Source: an uncultured Paenibacillaceae bacterium (lineage in GTDB: Bacteria > Bacillota > Bacilli > Aneurinibacillales > Aneurinibacillaceae). Taken from it: a stretch of DNA of 20,441 bases. The stretch is from the NCBI GenBank assembly GCA_937874515.1, contig CALNBV010000193.1, forward strand, positions 1 to 20,441, read 5' to 3'. A program made the translations under genes and the position numbers. Positions 1-6,499 of the stretch are shown here, piece by piece. The notes below the pieces were generated by a model, which worked only from the letters and a program-made list of their open reading frames with translations, did no database searches and was not told the DNA's origin. Every line of letters begins with the position of its first letter. The first letter of the stretch is position 1.

Positions 1-666
1 CATGGCTTCAGCCATTTTCACCGGATCATCAGCATGGGCAACTGCAGAGTTTAAGAGAACCCCTTCTGCACCTAATTCCATGGCGATAGCAGCATCTGCT
101 GGAGAACCAATCCCTGCATCAACAATAACAGGTACCTTTGCTTCTTCAATAATAATGCTGATGTTTAATGGATTAAGAATCCCTTGTCCACTGCCAATAG
201 GAGATGCTCCTGGCATAATGGCATGGGCTCCTGCTTCCTGTAATTTACGGGCCATAATTGGATCATCATTAATGTAAGGAAGAACAATAAACCCTTCATT
301 GACAAGGATTTTTGTTGCCTCCAATGTTTCAATAGGATCTGGTAACAGGGTGCGAGGGTCAGCAATGACCTCTACTTTAATCATGTCACACAATCCAGAA
401 GCTTTGGATAAACGGGCAATGCGCACCGCTTCTTCTGCTGTGGATGCACCTGCGGTATTAGGCAGTAATTTATAGTTTTTCAAATCTAATTGTTCCAGGA
501 AGTTAGGCTGTTCCGGGCTGAAAATATTCATGCGGCGCACAGCAAAAGTTAAAATTTCAGTTTCTGATACATCCACTGCTTGCCGTTGAATTGAAAAATC
601 AGGGAACTTCCCTGTTCCAAGAAGCAAGCGGGAATTAAATTCATAGGGTCCAATACGTAAAGTCAT
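1..666 (-). CDS. thiG: Thiazole synthase ThiG (partial, C-terminus outside window)
   Basis: ThiG condenses 1-deoxy-D-xylulose 5-phosphate, dehydroglycine and the ThiS thiocarboxylate into the thiazole phosphate of thiamin. The visible 222 residues begin MTLRIGPYEFNSRLLLGTGK and include the Schiff-base lysine K97 in MIKVEVIADP, the LLPNTAGA stretch near residue 68, and the phosphate-binding GIGSPADAA and GAEGVLLNSAVA segments near the C-terminus. The family is about 255 residues, so some 30 are missing beyond base 1. The ATG at 666 has a GGAGG at 676-680 that lies inside the terminal Gly codons of thiS, 5 bases upstream of the thiG start. It is the fourth gene of the tenI-thiO-thiS-thiG operon. 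Identification is secure; only the 3' end is unseen. Confidence 0.96.
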   Translation of the reverse strand, partial: MTLRIGPYEFNSRLLLGTGKFPDFSIQRQAVDVSETEILTFAVRRMNIFSPEQPNFLEQLDLKNYKLLPNTAGASTAEEAVRIARLSKASGLCDMIKVEVIADPRTLLPDPIETLEATKILVNEGFIVLPYINDDPIMARKLQEAGAHAIMPGASPIGSGQGILNPLNISIIIEEAKVPVIVDAGIGSPADAAIAMELGAEGVLLNSAVAHADDPVKMAEAM

Positions 667-671
667 TCTTA

Positions 672-875
672 TCAACCTCCACCAACAAAATGTACAAGCT
701 CTATGGTATCTCTATCAGATACTGGGGTGTTTCCGTGGTCTTCTTTTTGCAAAATGTTACGATTGATTTCTACAACCACAATGCGGTCCTGAATTTTTAA
801 GTACTCCAGGAGGTCCTGAACTGTGGAAAGAGTATCTGGCAGGGCTTGTGATTCCCCATTAATCGTTAAATTCAA
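672..875 (-). CDS. thiS: Sulfur carrier protein ThiS
   Basis: This 67-residue ubiquitin-like protein ends in VHFVGGG; the terminal Gly-Gly is what ThiF adenylates and converts to the thiocarboxylate used by ThiG. The N-terminal MNLTINGES strand and the family-typical length fit. The start is a TTG at 875: a strong AGGAGGTG (883-890) sits 7 bases upstream. The ATG at 877-879 is out of frame, too close to that site and stops after six codons. The stop TGA (672-674) is 5 bases before the thiG start, so the two are almost certainly translationally coupled. It lies 14 bases after thiO, and its ribosome binding site overlaps the thiO stop codon. Confidence 0.95.
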   Translation of the reverse strand: MNLTINGESQALPDTLSTVQDLLEYLKIQDRIVVVEINRNILQKEDHGNTPVSDRDTIELVHFVGGG

Positions 876-889
876 GCATTTTCACCTCC

Positions 890-2014
890 TTATATAGCAG
901 GAGAACTGGCATTACGCCCTTCCGCAAAAGGTTCAAGGGACAGGTCCAGGGTTTCTCCACAAATCAGCTGGGCGATTAATTGGCCAGTAATGGGGGATTG
1001 CAAAATTCCATTTCTGCCGTGCCCACAGGAAAGAATCATATTGGGGATATGTGTGACCTTTCCTAAATAAGGATATAAATCATCTGTTATGGGACGGAAA
1101 CTAGCAAGAGCTTGTTCAAAGGGAACAGAATTTAACGCCGGCAAAATTCGGGTGGCTTTACTAAAAAGCTCTAGCAAACCATCAATTTTTGGCCGTTCAT
1201 CAAACCCTTCCTCCTTGGTTGTCGCACCTACGAAAAGCTTATTTCCTCCCTTGGGAATCAGGTAGCAACCATGGGAGTAGATGGTTTTTTCTACAGGTTG
1301 GGGAAGTGTAAGGGTAAAGAAGCCTTCCCCTTTTACAGGTGTAATAGGCAAGTGGGTATCCAATACCCTTTCCCATTTGCGGCTCCATGCTCCTGTGGCT
1401 AAAACGTAATTTTGCGCTGTAAGGATTCCAGTATTAGTAACTACACCGGTAATTTGGTCTCCTATTCGTTGAATATCTATAGCTTCACATTGTTCATAAA
1501 TGGTTGCCCCCAGTTTAACAGCAGCAGAAGCTAAAGCCTGGGTTAAGGCAGGTGAGTAAACCTGGGTATCATCAGGAAGAGAGAGGGCGCCAAGAATTTC
1601 ATCGGTTAATAAAGGTTCTACTTGCCTTACTTCTTCAGTAGATAACCATTGGGCTTGCAGCCCCATTTTTCTTTGCCAATCTTCCTGTTTTAAAAGAATT
1701 TGTTTTTCCTCTTCCGTTAAGGCAATGCGTAACATCCCAGCAGGTTTCAATTGAATGTCCATGCCTGTAAGGGAATATAACTCTTCTTTTAATTGGGGAA
1801 ACATCCCACGGCTAGCCAGGGAGAAGTCTACAATGGGGCTATACTCCTCATACTCCACTTGAGCTCCCAGCATGCCTCCTGCTACACCTGAAGCGTGGGA
1901 GGCAATGGAGTCTTTTTCTATTAGGGTTACTTGTTGCCCCCGTTTAGCCAATTGATATGCGATGGAACAACCGATGGCGCCACCGCCAATAACGAGTACA
2001 TCTGTGCTTTTCAT
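890..2014 (-). CDS. thiO: Glycine oxidase ThiO
   Basis: ThiO is an FAD-dependent oxidase that makes the dehydroglycine (imine) used by ThiG in aerobic thiazole synthesis. The 374-residue protein begins MKSTDVLVIGGGAIGCS with the Rossmann GxGxxG at residues 10-15, has the E-K-D region after the second strand, and ends with the D-amino-acid-oxidase-type GHGRNGILQSP motif. A longer in-frame extension to 2122 exists, but the ATG at 2014 overlaps the tenI stop as ATGA and is preceded by GGAGAAAAAGG, so the short form is chosen. The family is about 370 residues, which matches. Having ThiO rather than ThiH suggests that thiazole is made with oxygen available (inference). Confidence 0.95.
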   Translation of the reverse strand: MKSTDVLVIGGGAIGCSIAYQLAKRGQQVTLIEKDSIASHASGVAGGMLGAQVEYEEYSPIVDFSLASRGMFPQLKEELYSLTGMDIQLKPAGMLRIALTEEEKQILLKQEDWQRKMGLQAQWLSTEEVRQVEPLLTDEILGALSLPDDTQVYSPALTQALASAAVKLGATIYEQCEAIDIQRIGDQITGVVTNTGILTAQNYVLATGAWSRKWERVLDTHLPITPVKGEGFFTLTLPQPVEKTIYSHGCYLIPKGGNKLFVGATTKEEGFDERPKIDGLLELFSKATRILPALNSVPFEQALASFRPITDDLYPYLGKVTHIPNMILSCGHGRNGILQSPITGQLIAQLICGETLDLSLEPFAEGRNASSPAI

Positions 2015-2637
2015 TCCTTTTTCTCCTCTTCCTTTTGCGAAAATTTTTCTCTTATGGATTGAATCACTTGCAAAGGGTCCTCTGCATCTATGACTGCAGA
2101 CATGATTGCAATCCCGGCACATCCAGTGGATAACACATCCAACACATTGTCTGGTGTAATTCCTCCAAGGGCAATGACAGGAATAGAAACACTTTCAACT
2201 ACTTGTTGCAAGGAGTGTAGTCCCCGTGGAGCCAATCCTGGTTTGCTTCCACTTGGAAAAACATGGCCATAAAGAAGATAATCTGCTCCTTCCCTTACCC
2301 CTCGTATGGCTTCTTCCACACTGTGTACGGATACTCCGATTTTCTGTCCTGGGAGAAGGATATGCCGTGCTAAAGAAGGAGAAAGGCTGTGATAGGCTAA
2401 TTGAACTCCTCCAGTACCATAGGCAAGTGCAATATCCACACGATCATTGATGATTAATTTACGCAAGGGAAACCCCTGGCTGGTAAGGGATTCCACCCAG
2501 AGGGATAACTCCCGGGCAGAGCGATGCTTTTCCCGAATGTGGAAAAAATCAATAGTGGAACCTATCATTAATAGAATTCGTTCAATGGCAGCAAGGTCTT
2601 GTTTTCCATTGCTAATGATATGTATGACAGGGTTCAT
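2011..2637 (-). CDS. tenI: Thiazole tautomerase TenI (ThiE-like fold)
   Basis: TenI aromatises the thiazole tautomer released by ThiG. This 208-residue TIM barrel resembles ThiE but carries the TenI hallmarks: FFHIREKHRSA near 32-41, KLIINDRVDIAL near 60-71, GHVFPSGSKPGL with the catalytic-type His125, and SIPVIALGGITPDN near 151-164. ThiE proper has a different phosphate and pyrimidine pocket, so TenI is preferred, though I cannot exclude some ThiE activity. The ATG at 2637 is taken because GGGAGG (2649-2654) lies 11 bases upstream; the GTG at 2649 overlaps that site. It is the first gene of the operon, directly after the TPP riboswitch and terminator, and overlaps thiO by 4 bases. tenA is not next to it. 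Confidence 0.9.
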   Translation of the reverse strand: MNPVIHIISNGKQDLAAIERILLMIGSTIDFFHIREKHRSARELSLWVESLTSQGFPLRKLIINDRVDIALAYGTGGVQLAYHSLSPSLARHILLPGQKIGVSVHSVEEAIRGVREGADYLLYGHVFPSGSKPGLAPRGLHSLQQVVESVSIPVIALGGITPDNVLDVLSTGCAGIAIMSAVIDAEDPLQVIQSIREKFSQKEEEKKE

Positions 2638-2670
2638 GAGACACGACACCTCCCTTTAGGAAAGCAAATG

Positions 2671-2699
2671 AAAAAGGCCGGATCCATTGGGACCCGACC
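2671..2699 (-). terminator. Riboswitch-controlled intrinsic terminator of the thi operon
   Basis: On the minus strand GGTCGGGTCC, loop CAAT, GGATCCGGCC makes a 10-bp stem (two G-U pairs) followed by TTTTT at 2671-2675. Its 5' part GGTCCCAA (2687-2694) is an exact 8-base complement of TTGGGACC (2753-2760) inside the TPP aptamer. That provides a ready antiterminator when TPP is absent. Confidence 0.93.
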
Positions 2700-2721
2700 T
2701 AATAATTACATAGTGTCGTTT

Positions 2722-2819
2722 CTACTTTCCTACGCTGGTACGAGCCAGATCAGGTCCCAAGAGTTTAGAAACTTCATCGCGTTTCATTCTCAGCCCAACT
2801 CATTGGGATCCCCTAGTAG
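2722..2819 (-). promoter_or_regulatory. TPP riboswitch (THI element)
   Basis: Read on the minus strand, the conserved thi-box elements appear in order: GGGG, CTGAGA, ACCTGATCTGG, TACCAGCGTAGGAAAGTAG. P1 closes as CTACT (2815-2819) with AGTAG (2722-2726), and CCCAA-TGAG-TTGGG forms the pyrimidine-arm stem. An extra GAAAC/GTTTC hairpin is the common P3a insertion. It sits between the divergent promoter region and tenI. Thiamin pyrophosphate binding is expected to switch the tenI-thiO-thiS-thiG operon off by transcription termination. Confidence 0.97.
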
Positions 2820-2990
2820 ATTAAAAGCGTATTAAATTTGATTTGTACTTATTTTAATGCAAATAAAATGATTTTTAAAGAGGTATTTTTGTAAAGATAG
2901 AAATTATAGAGGGGTTTTAGTAGTCGAACAGAAAATATTCGGGTAGAATAGTAATACGTGTCTCAAAAGAGAAAAAGGAGTTTTGCTAAA
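2820..2990. promoter_or_regulatory. Divergent intergenic region, thi operon / helicase
   Basis: This AT-rich stretch must hold the leftward promoter for the thi leader and the rightward one for the helicase. On the plus strand TAGAAT (2944-2949) is a possible -10 with a poor -35. On the minus strand several TA-rich -10-like words precede the riboswitch but none has a convincing -35. The helicase Shine-Dalgarno AAGGAG is at 2975-2980. No gene is seen here. Confidence 0.35.
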
Positions 2991-4313
2991 ATGAGTTCTT
3001 TTCAATCAATGAATCTTAAACCGGAAATTCTTCAAGGGATTGCCGATTTATATTATAAAGACCCCACACCCATTCAGAAGGAAGCTATTCCTTTAGCGTT
3101 AAAAGGAAAGGATTTAATTGGACAGGCACAAACAGGAACAGGAAAAACCGCAGCTTTTGTTATTCCTATTCTGCAGAAATTAGAAGAAAACAATAATGAT
3201 ATTCAGGCCCTCATTATGACCCCTACCCGTGAATTAGCCATTCAAATTACAGAGGACATCAAAGAATTAGGGAAACACATGAATGTCCAAGTCCTTTCTC
3301 TTCATGGAGGAAAAGACATTACCAGCCAGATTTCTAAACTAAAAGGAAAAATCCAGATTGCAGTAGGTACCCCTGGTCGAATTCTCGATCACCTGCGTCG
3401 GGAGACATTACATTTTGGACGGATTAAAACCCTGGTTTTAGATGAAGCCGATAAAATGCTGGAAATGGGATTTGTGGAAGAAGTGGAGGAAATCTTCCAA
3501 CAAACTGCTTCCCGTAAACAGGTATTCATGTATTCCGCTACCTTGCCTGATGGAATTCGTAAACTGGCTCATCGTTATATGAATCAACCCCAAGTTGTGC
3601 AAATCGAAAAGAAACAAATGACCGCCTCTAATACAAAAGAATCGTATTATGTGGTGAATCAAAGCGAAAAAACAGATGTTCTTCTTACTATATTAGAAGA
3701 CATACGCCCTTATCTCGTTGTGATTTTTGCCAATACGAAAACTAGAGTGAATGAATTAGTACGTCGTTTGCAAGAAAAAGGCTATGAAGCAGAGGCTTTA
3801 CATGGTGATTTTAGCCAGAATAAGCGGGAACAAATTATGGATCGCTTCCGACAGGCCAAATTTACTTATCTCGTTGCTACTGACATTGCCGCCAGGGGAT
3901 TAGATGTGGAAGGGGTTAGCCATGTTATTAATTATGATTTCCCTAGTGATTTAGAGAGTTACATCCACAGGGTGGGCCGTACAGGAAGAGCAGGCCAGGA
4001 AGGGGAAGCCATTTCTCTTGTATCTCCCCGACAAAAACAAATCATAACCCGTTTCCTAAAGTCCATTAGCGGTGGTGCTGTGGAGAAATTCTTAGGCCGG
4101 CCAGAAGGAAAGAAAAGCGAGAAAAAGAAAAAGACAGAGCCAGGGAAAAAGACGGAAACGGCTCCTGAAAGTAAAAGTACCGGCAAGGCAAAAGCGAAGC
4201 CTGTAAAGGTGAAACCGGGGTATAAGAAAAAAGAACGATTAGAAAAAGAAAAGCAAGCGAAGAAAGCTCGCAGGCAAAAAGTTGAGGGTATTTACCGTAA
4301 AAAGAACAATTGA
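2991..4313 (+). CDS. DEAD-box ATP-dependent RNA helicase with basic C-terminal tail
   Basis: This 440-residue SF2 helicase unwinds RNA or remodels RNP in ATP-dependent fashion. Motifs in order: PTPIQ (25-29), Walker A AQTGTGKT (46-53), PTRELA (78-83), TPGR (127-130), DEAD (151-154), SAT (182-184), then in lobe 2 VIFANTK, ATDIAARGLD and HRVGRTGRAG. From about residue 370 a very Lys-rich low-complexity tail follows, probably for RNA or ribosome binding. The ATG at 2991 is chosen with AAGGAG 10 bases upstream; an in-frame GTG at 2958 lacks a site. The gene is monocistronic. Its stop codon overlaps the TTGACA of the next promoter. It resembles cold-shock or ribosome-assembly helicases but does not match a single named paralogue, so no symbol is given. 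Confidence 0.93.
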   Translation: MSSFQSMNLKPEILQGIADLYYKDPTPIQKEAIPLALKGKDLIGQAQTGTGKTAAFVIPILQKLEENNNDIQALIMTPTRELAIQITEDIKELGKHMNVQVLSLHGGKDITSQISKLKGKIQIAVGTPGRILDHLRRETLHFGRIKTLVLDEADKMLEMGFVEEVEEIFQQTASRKQVFMYSATLPDGIRKLAHRYMNQPQVVQIEKKQMTASNTKESYYVVNQSEKTDVLLTILEDIRPYLVVIFANTKTRVNELVRRLQEKGYEAEALHGDFSQNKREQIMDRFRQAKFTYLVATDIAARGLDVEGVSHVINYDFPSDLESYIHRVGRTGRAGQEGEAISLVSPRQKQIITRFLKSISGGAVEKFLGRPEGKKSEKKKKTEPGKKTETAPESKSTGKAKAKPVKVKPGYKKKERLEKEKQAKKARRQKVEGIYRKKNN

Positions 4314-4338
4314 CAATGGGCTCAAAGGGTAGTAGTCT
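4310..4338 (+). promoter_or_regulatory. Probable sigma-A promoter for the Mn-riboswitch/terC unit
   Basis: A perfect TTGACA (4310-4315) overlaps the helicase TGA stop. TAGTCT at 4333-4338, 17 bases later, is a weak -10 that keeps the key T, A and final T. Transcription would start about 10 bases before the riboswitch aptamer. Confidence 0.45.
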
Positions 4339-4357
4339 ATTATTTATAAGGAATGTT

Positions 4358-4454
4358 CCAAAGGGGAGTAGCTTGTAACAGTTAAGTCGTCATGACGGGT
4401 ATTGATGTACCCCGGCTTAGCTGGCAACATTTATGTTGTAAGCAAGACCTTTGC
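4358..4454 (+). promoter_or_regulatory. yybP-ykoY manganese riboswitch
   Basis: The signature AAAGGGGAGTAGC (4360-4372) and the 3' signature GTAAGCAAGACC (to 4449) flank a central CAACATTTATGTTG hairpin, as in the yybP-ykoY family. P1 pairs CAAAGG (4359-4364) with CCTTTG (4448-4453). The same CCTTTG is the 5' arm of the following terminator, so folding of P1 when Mn2+ is bound should block termination: an ON switch. The downstream TerC-family gene is a known target class. Confidence 0.93.
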
Positions 4455-4477
4455 CATCGAGAGGCGAAGGTCTTTTT
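4446..4477 (+). terminator. Mn2+-controlled intrinsic terminator
   Basis: GACCTTTGCC (4446-4455), loop ATCGAGA, GGCGAAGGTC (4463-4472) form a 10-bp stem with one G-U pair, followed by TTTTT and then a further T-rich stretch. The 5' arm is shared with riboswitch P1. Confidence 0.93.
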
Positions 4478-4532
4478 ATTTTGTTTTACATAAAAAGTCT
4501 TCGCAAAGAAAAAGGAATGGGAGGCGAGGAAA

Positions 4533-5228
4533 ATGATGGAATTTTTTACAGGGGAGCTCTTTACTATTTTGCTATCGATTATTGTTATTGACCTAGTATT
4601 GGCTGGTGATAACGCCATTGTTATTGGGTTAGCTGCCCGTAGTCTCCCTAAATCACAACAGAAAAAGGCGATTATCTGGGGAACAGTTGGTGCCATTATC
4701 ATTCGGGCAACAGCTACAATCTTTGTAGTGTGGCTGTTAAAAATCCCTGGTCTCTTATTAGTAGGTGGATTAATCTTAATCTGGATTGCTTATCAGCTTC
4801 TTGTGAAAGAAGAAGGATCAGAAAATGTGAAAAGTAGCACTTCCTTAATTGGAGCCATTAGAACAATTATTATTGCAGACGTAATGATGGGCTTGGATAA
4901 TGTATTAGCTATTGCTGGTGCAGCCCATGGACATTTCTTTTTAGTTGTAATTGGATTGTTAATTAGTGTTCCTTTAGTGGTATGGGGCAGCCAGGTGATC
5001 TTGAAATGGATGGAGAAATTCCCTGCTCTTATTTATATCGGTGCTGGCGTATTGGCCATGACTGCAGCCAAAATGGTCGCTGAAGAAAAGTTCATTCTTC
5101 CTTACTTTGATGGGAACCCGATTTTAAAGTGGACCTTTGTAAGTGTAGTCGTTGCGGCGGTTCTTATTCTGGGTAAAATGAAAAAAGCAAAACAAGCCCA
5201 GGTAACAGATATCCCAATGGGCGGTTAA
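4533..5228 (+). CDS. TerC/YjbE-family integral membrane protein, probable manganese exporter
   Basis: The 231-residue protein has about seven hydrophobic segments. It carries the two family signatures with intramembrane acidic residues: IDLVLAGDNAIVIGLAAR near residues 20-37 and ADVMMGLDNVLAIAGAAHG near 115-133. TerC proteins of Bacillus (YceF/MeeF, YkoY/MeeY) export Mn2+ and help metallate secreted enzymes; this sequence looks closest to the YjbE branch. The manganese riboswitch upstream supports induction by excess Mn2+. ATG 4533 (followed by a second ATG) has GGGAGG (4519-4524) 8 bases upstream. The gene ends before a strong terminator and is a single-gene unit. The substrate is inferred from family and riboswitch, not shown. 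Confidence 0.9.
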   Translation: MMEFFTGELFTILLSIIVIDLVLAGDNAIVIGLAARSLPKSQQKKAIIWGTVGAIIIRATATIFVVWLLKIPGLLLVGGLILIWIAYQLLVKEEGSENVKSSTSLIGAIRTIIIADVMMGLDNVLAIAGAAHGHFFLVVIGLLISVPLVVWGSQVILKWMEKFPALIYIGAGVLAMTAAKMVAEEKFILPYFDGNPILKWTFVSVVVAAVLILGKMKKAKQAQVTDIPMGG

Positions 5229-5260
5229 TAAATGTAATATATAAAATAGTAATAAAAAAA

Positions 5261-5297
5261 AGCAGCTTTTTCCCACGTGGAAAAGCTGCTTTTTTTT
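5261..5297 (+). terminator. Intrinsic terminator after terC-like gene
   Basis: AGCAGCTTTT (5261-5270) pairs perfectly with AAAAGCTGCT (5281-5290), with further CC/GG pairs inside, then T8. The A-rich left flank could also let it work in the other direction. Confidence 0.93.
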
Positions 5298-5317
5298 GCA
5301 GTTTCATCCTTTTCAAT

Positions 5318-5396
5318 ATCATGCACATAACTTAACATGATGAATAGGTTATATACATAAATATAGGATAAATGCAATAAAGTTGCCCTGGGGCAA
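5318..5396 (+). promoter_or_regulatory. feo promoter region with two dyads
   Basis: A candidate promoter is TTAACA (5332-5337), 16 bases, TACATA (5354-5359). The -35 is overlapped by an inverted repeat ATCATG-N12-CATGAT (5318-5323 and 5336-5341), which could be an operator. Downstream, in the presumed 5' UTR, TTGCCC-TG-GGGCAA (5383-5396) is a 14-base dyad, itself flanked by ATAAAG (5377-5382) and CTTTAT (5406-5411). I see no match to a classical Fur box. Promoter and operator roles are inference. Confidence 0.4.
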
Positions 5397-5448
5397 ATTA
5401 GTTAGCTTTATGAAACACGTCCTTTCAAAAAAATAGGAGGGGAAGAAA

Positions 5449-5742
5449 ATGCCAAAGGAATTCCTGGATGTCATTCCCTTATCCCAATTGCCTATAGGAA
5501 AAAAAGGGATGGTTGTTGATTTACTGGCAGAAGGTTTAATTCGCCATCGAATGTTGGATCTGGGAATTCTTCGAAATACAATCATCGAAGCCAAAAGGAG
5601 AAGTCCGGCAGGAGACCCAACAGCTTATGAAATTCGCGGGACAATAATTGGCTTAAGAAAAGAGGATGCCTGCCTGATTCGAGTAAAGCCTCTTGAGGAA
5701 AGCGGAGGGAATGGGAATGAGGAATCAACATCTATTTCATAA
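5449..5742 (+). CDS. feoA: FeoA, ferrous iron transport accessory protein
   Basis: This 97-residue SH3-like FeoA domain protein is a cytoplasmic partner of the FeoB Fe2+ permease. It shows the family pattern: LSQLPIGKKGMVVDLLAEG near 11-29, the RHRMLDLGIL helix near 32-41, and the strands ending DACLIRVKPLEE. AGGAGG (5435-5440) lies 8 bases before the ATG. The last 26 bases overlap the start of the feoB GTPase ORF, so translation of the two is coupled and stoichiometry is probably linked. Family length is 75-90; the extra C-terminal residues are simply the overlap region. Confidence 0.93.
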   Translation: MPKEFLDVIPLSQLPIGKKGMVVDLLAEGLIRHRMLDLGILRNTIIEAKRRSPAGDPTAYEIRGTIIGLRKEDACLIRVKPLEESGGNGNEESTSIS

Positions 5743-6499
5743 ATTTGGAATTAAAGCAGATGTGCCAGATCAAAAAGTGATTGCTTTAGCTGGCAATCCA
5801 AATACAGGTAAGTCAACGGTGTTTAATACATTAACAGGCCTTCATCAACATACAGGAAATTGGCATGGAAAAACCGTAGGATATGCTCAAGGAAGCTTTA
5901 CGTTTAACAATGAATCTTTTCTTTTGATTGATTTGCCTGGAACCTATTCACTGTTACCCAATTCAGTTGAAGAACAGGTGGCCAGAGATTTTATTTGTTT
6001 TGGAAAGCCTGATTTAACGGTGGTGGTGGTGGATGCTACAGCATTAGAACGCCATTTGAATTTAGCCTTTCAGGTGATGGAAATCACTAGCCAAGCCCTT
6101 CTCTGTGTAAATTTAATGGATGAAGCAAAGAAGAAGGGTGTTGAGGTGGACCTTGTCGCTTTAGAAAAGAAGTTAGGCATTCCCGTTGTTGGAACATCTG
6201 CCCGAAATGGAGATGGACTTAATAAGTTACAACAGGGGATTTATGACATCACTTCTGGATTTATTAATCCTTTCCCTGCCTCCATTCGTTATAGTGAACC
6301 ATTAGAGAAGAAAATTGCCGAATTAGAATTTTATTTAAAACCTCTGTTACATGGAATGATCAATCCTCGTTGGGTGGCATTGCGCTTATTGGATGGAGAT
6401 GAGAAGATCCTTCAGGAAATTGATGCCTGGTTTTCAGACCCTTTTTCTCTATCCTTTCAAGGGGGAAAGGGGGTAGCTGCTAAATGTCTTCATTCATAG
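5717..6499 (+). CDS. feoB: FeoB N-terminal half: GTPase (G) domain and start of GDI helical domain
   Basis: This 260-residue protein holds all G motifs of FeoB: G1 GNPNTGKST (26-34), the switch region around TGNWHGKT (46-53), G3 DLPGTYS (72-78), G4 NLMD (132-135) and G5 SARNGDG (161-167). The beginning of the helical GDI domain follows (to about 260). It stops at TAG 6497-6499, before the membrane part; the rest of FeoB is the next ORF, in the -1 frame. The ATG at 5717 has GGAGG (5704-5708) 8 bases upstream; in-frame TTG 5693 and ATG 5711 are less well placed. GTP hydrolysis is expected to gate Fe2+ entry through the partner half. I infer a functional two-polypeptide FeoB rather than a pseudogene, because both parts are full and well initiated. 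Confidence 0.92.
   Translation: MRNQHLFHKFGIKADVPDQKVIALAGNPNTGKSTVFNTLTGLHQHTGNWHGKTVGYAQGSFTFNNESFLLIDLPGTYSLLPNSVEEQVARDFICFGKPDLTVVVVDATALERHLNLAFQVMEITSQALLCVNLMDEAKKKGVEVDLVALEKKLGIPVVGTSARNGDGLNKLQQGIYDITSGFINPFPASIRYSEPLEKKIAELEFYLKPLLHGMINPRWVALRLLDGDEKILQEIDAWFSDPFSLSFQGGKGVAAKCLHS

Noticed and set aside
2014..2122. N-terminal extension of ThiO to 2122
   Set aside because: It lies wholly in the tenI 3' end, has no ribosome site, and the canonical flavoprotein start with ATGA coupling is at 2014.
2958..2990. GTG start of the helicase giving an extra MSQKRKRSFAK
   Set aside because: The AAGGAG that serves the ATG at 2991 lies inside this extension, and the GTG has no site of its own.
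5298..5448. NiCo (czcD) riboswitch before feoA
   Set aside because: Four-way junction signature sequences of that class are absent; only short dyads are seen.
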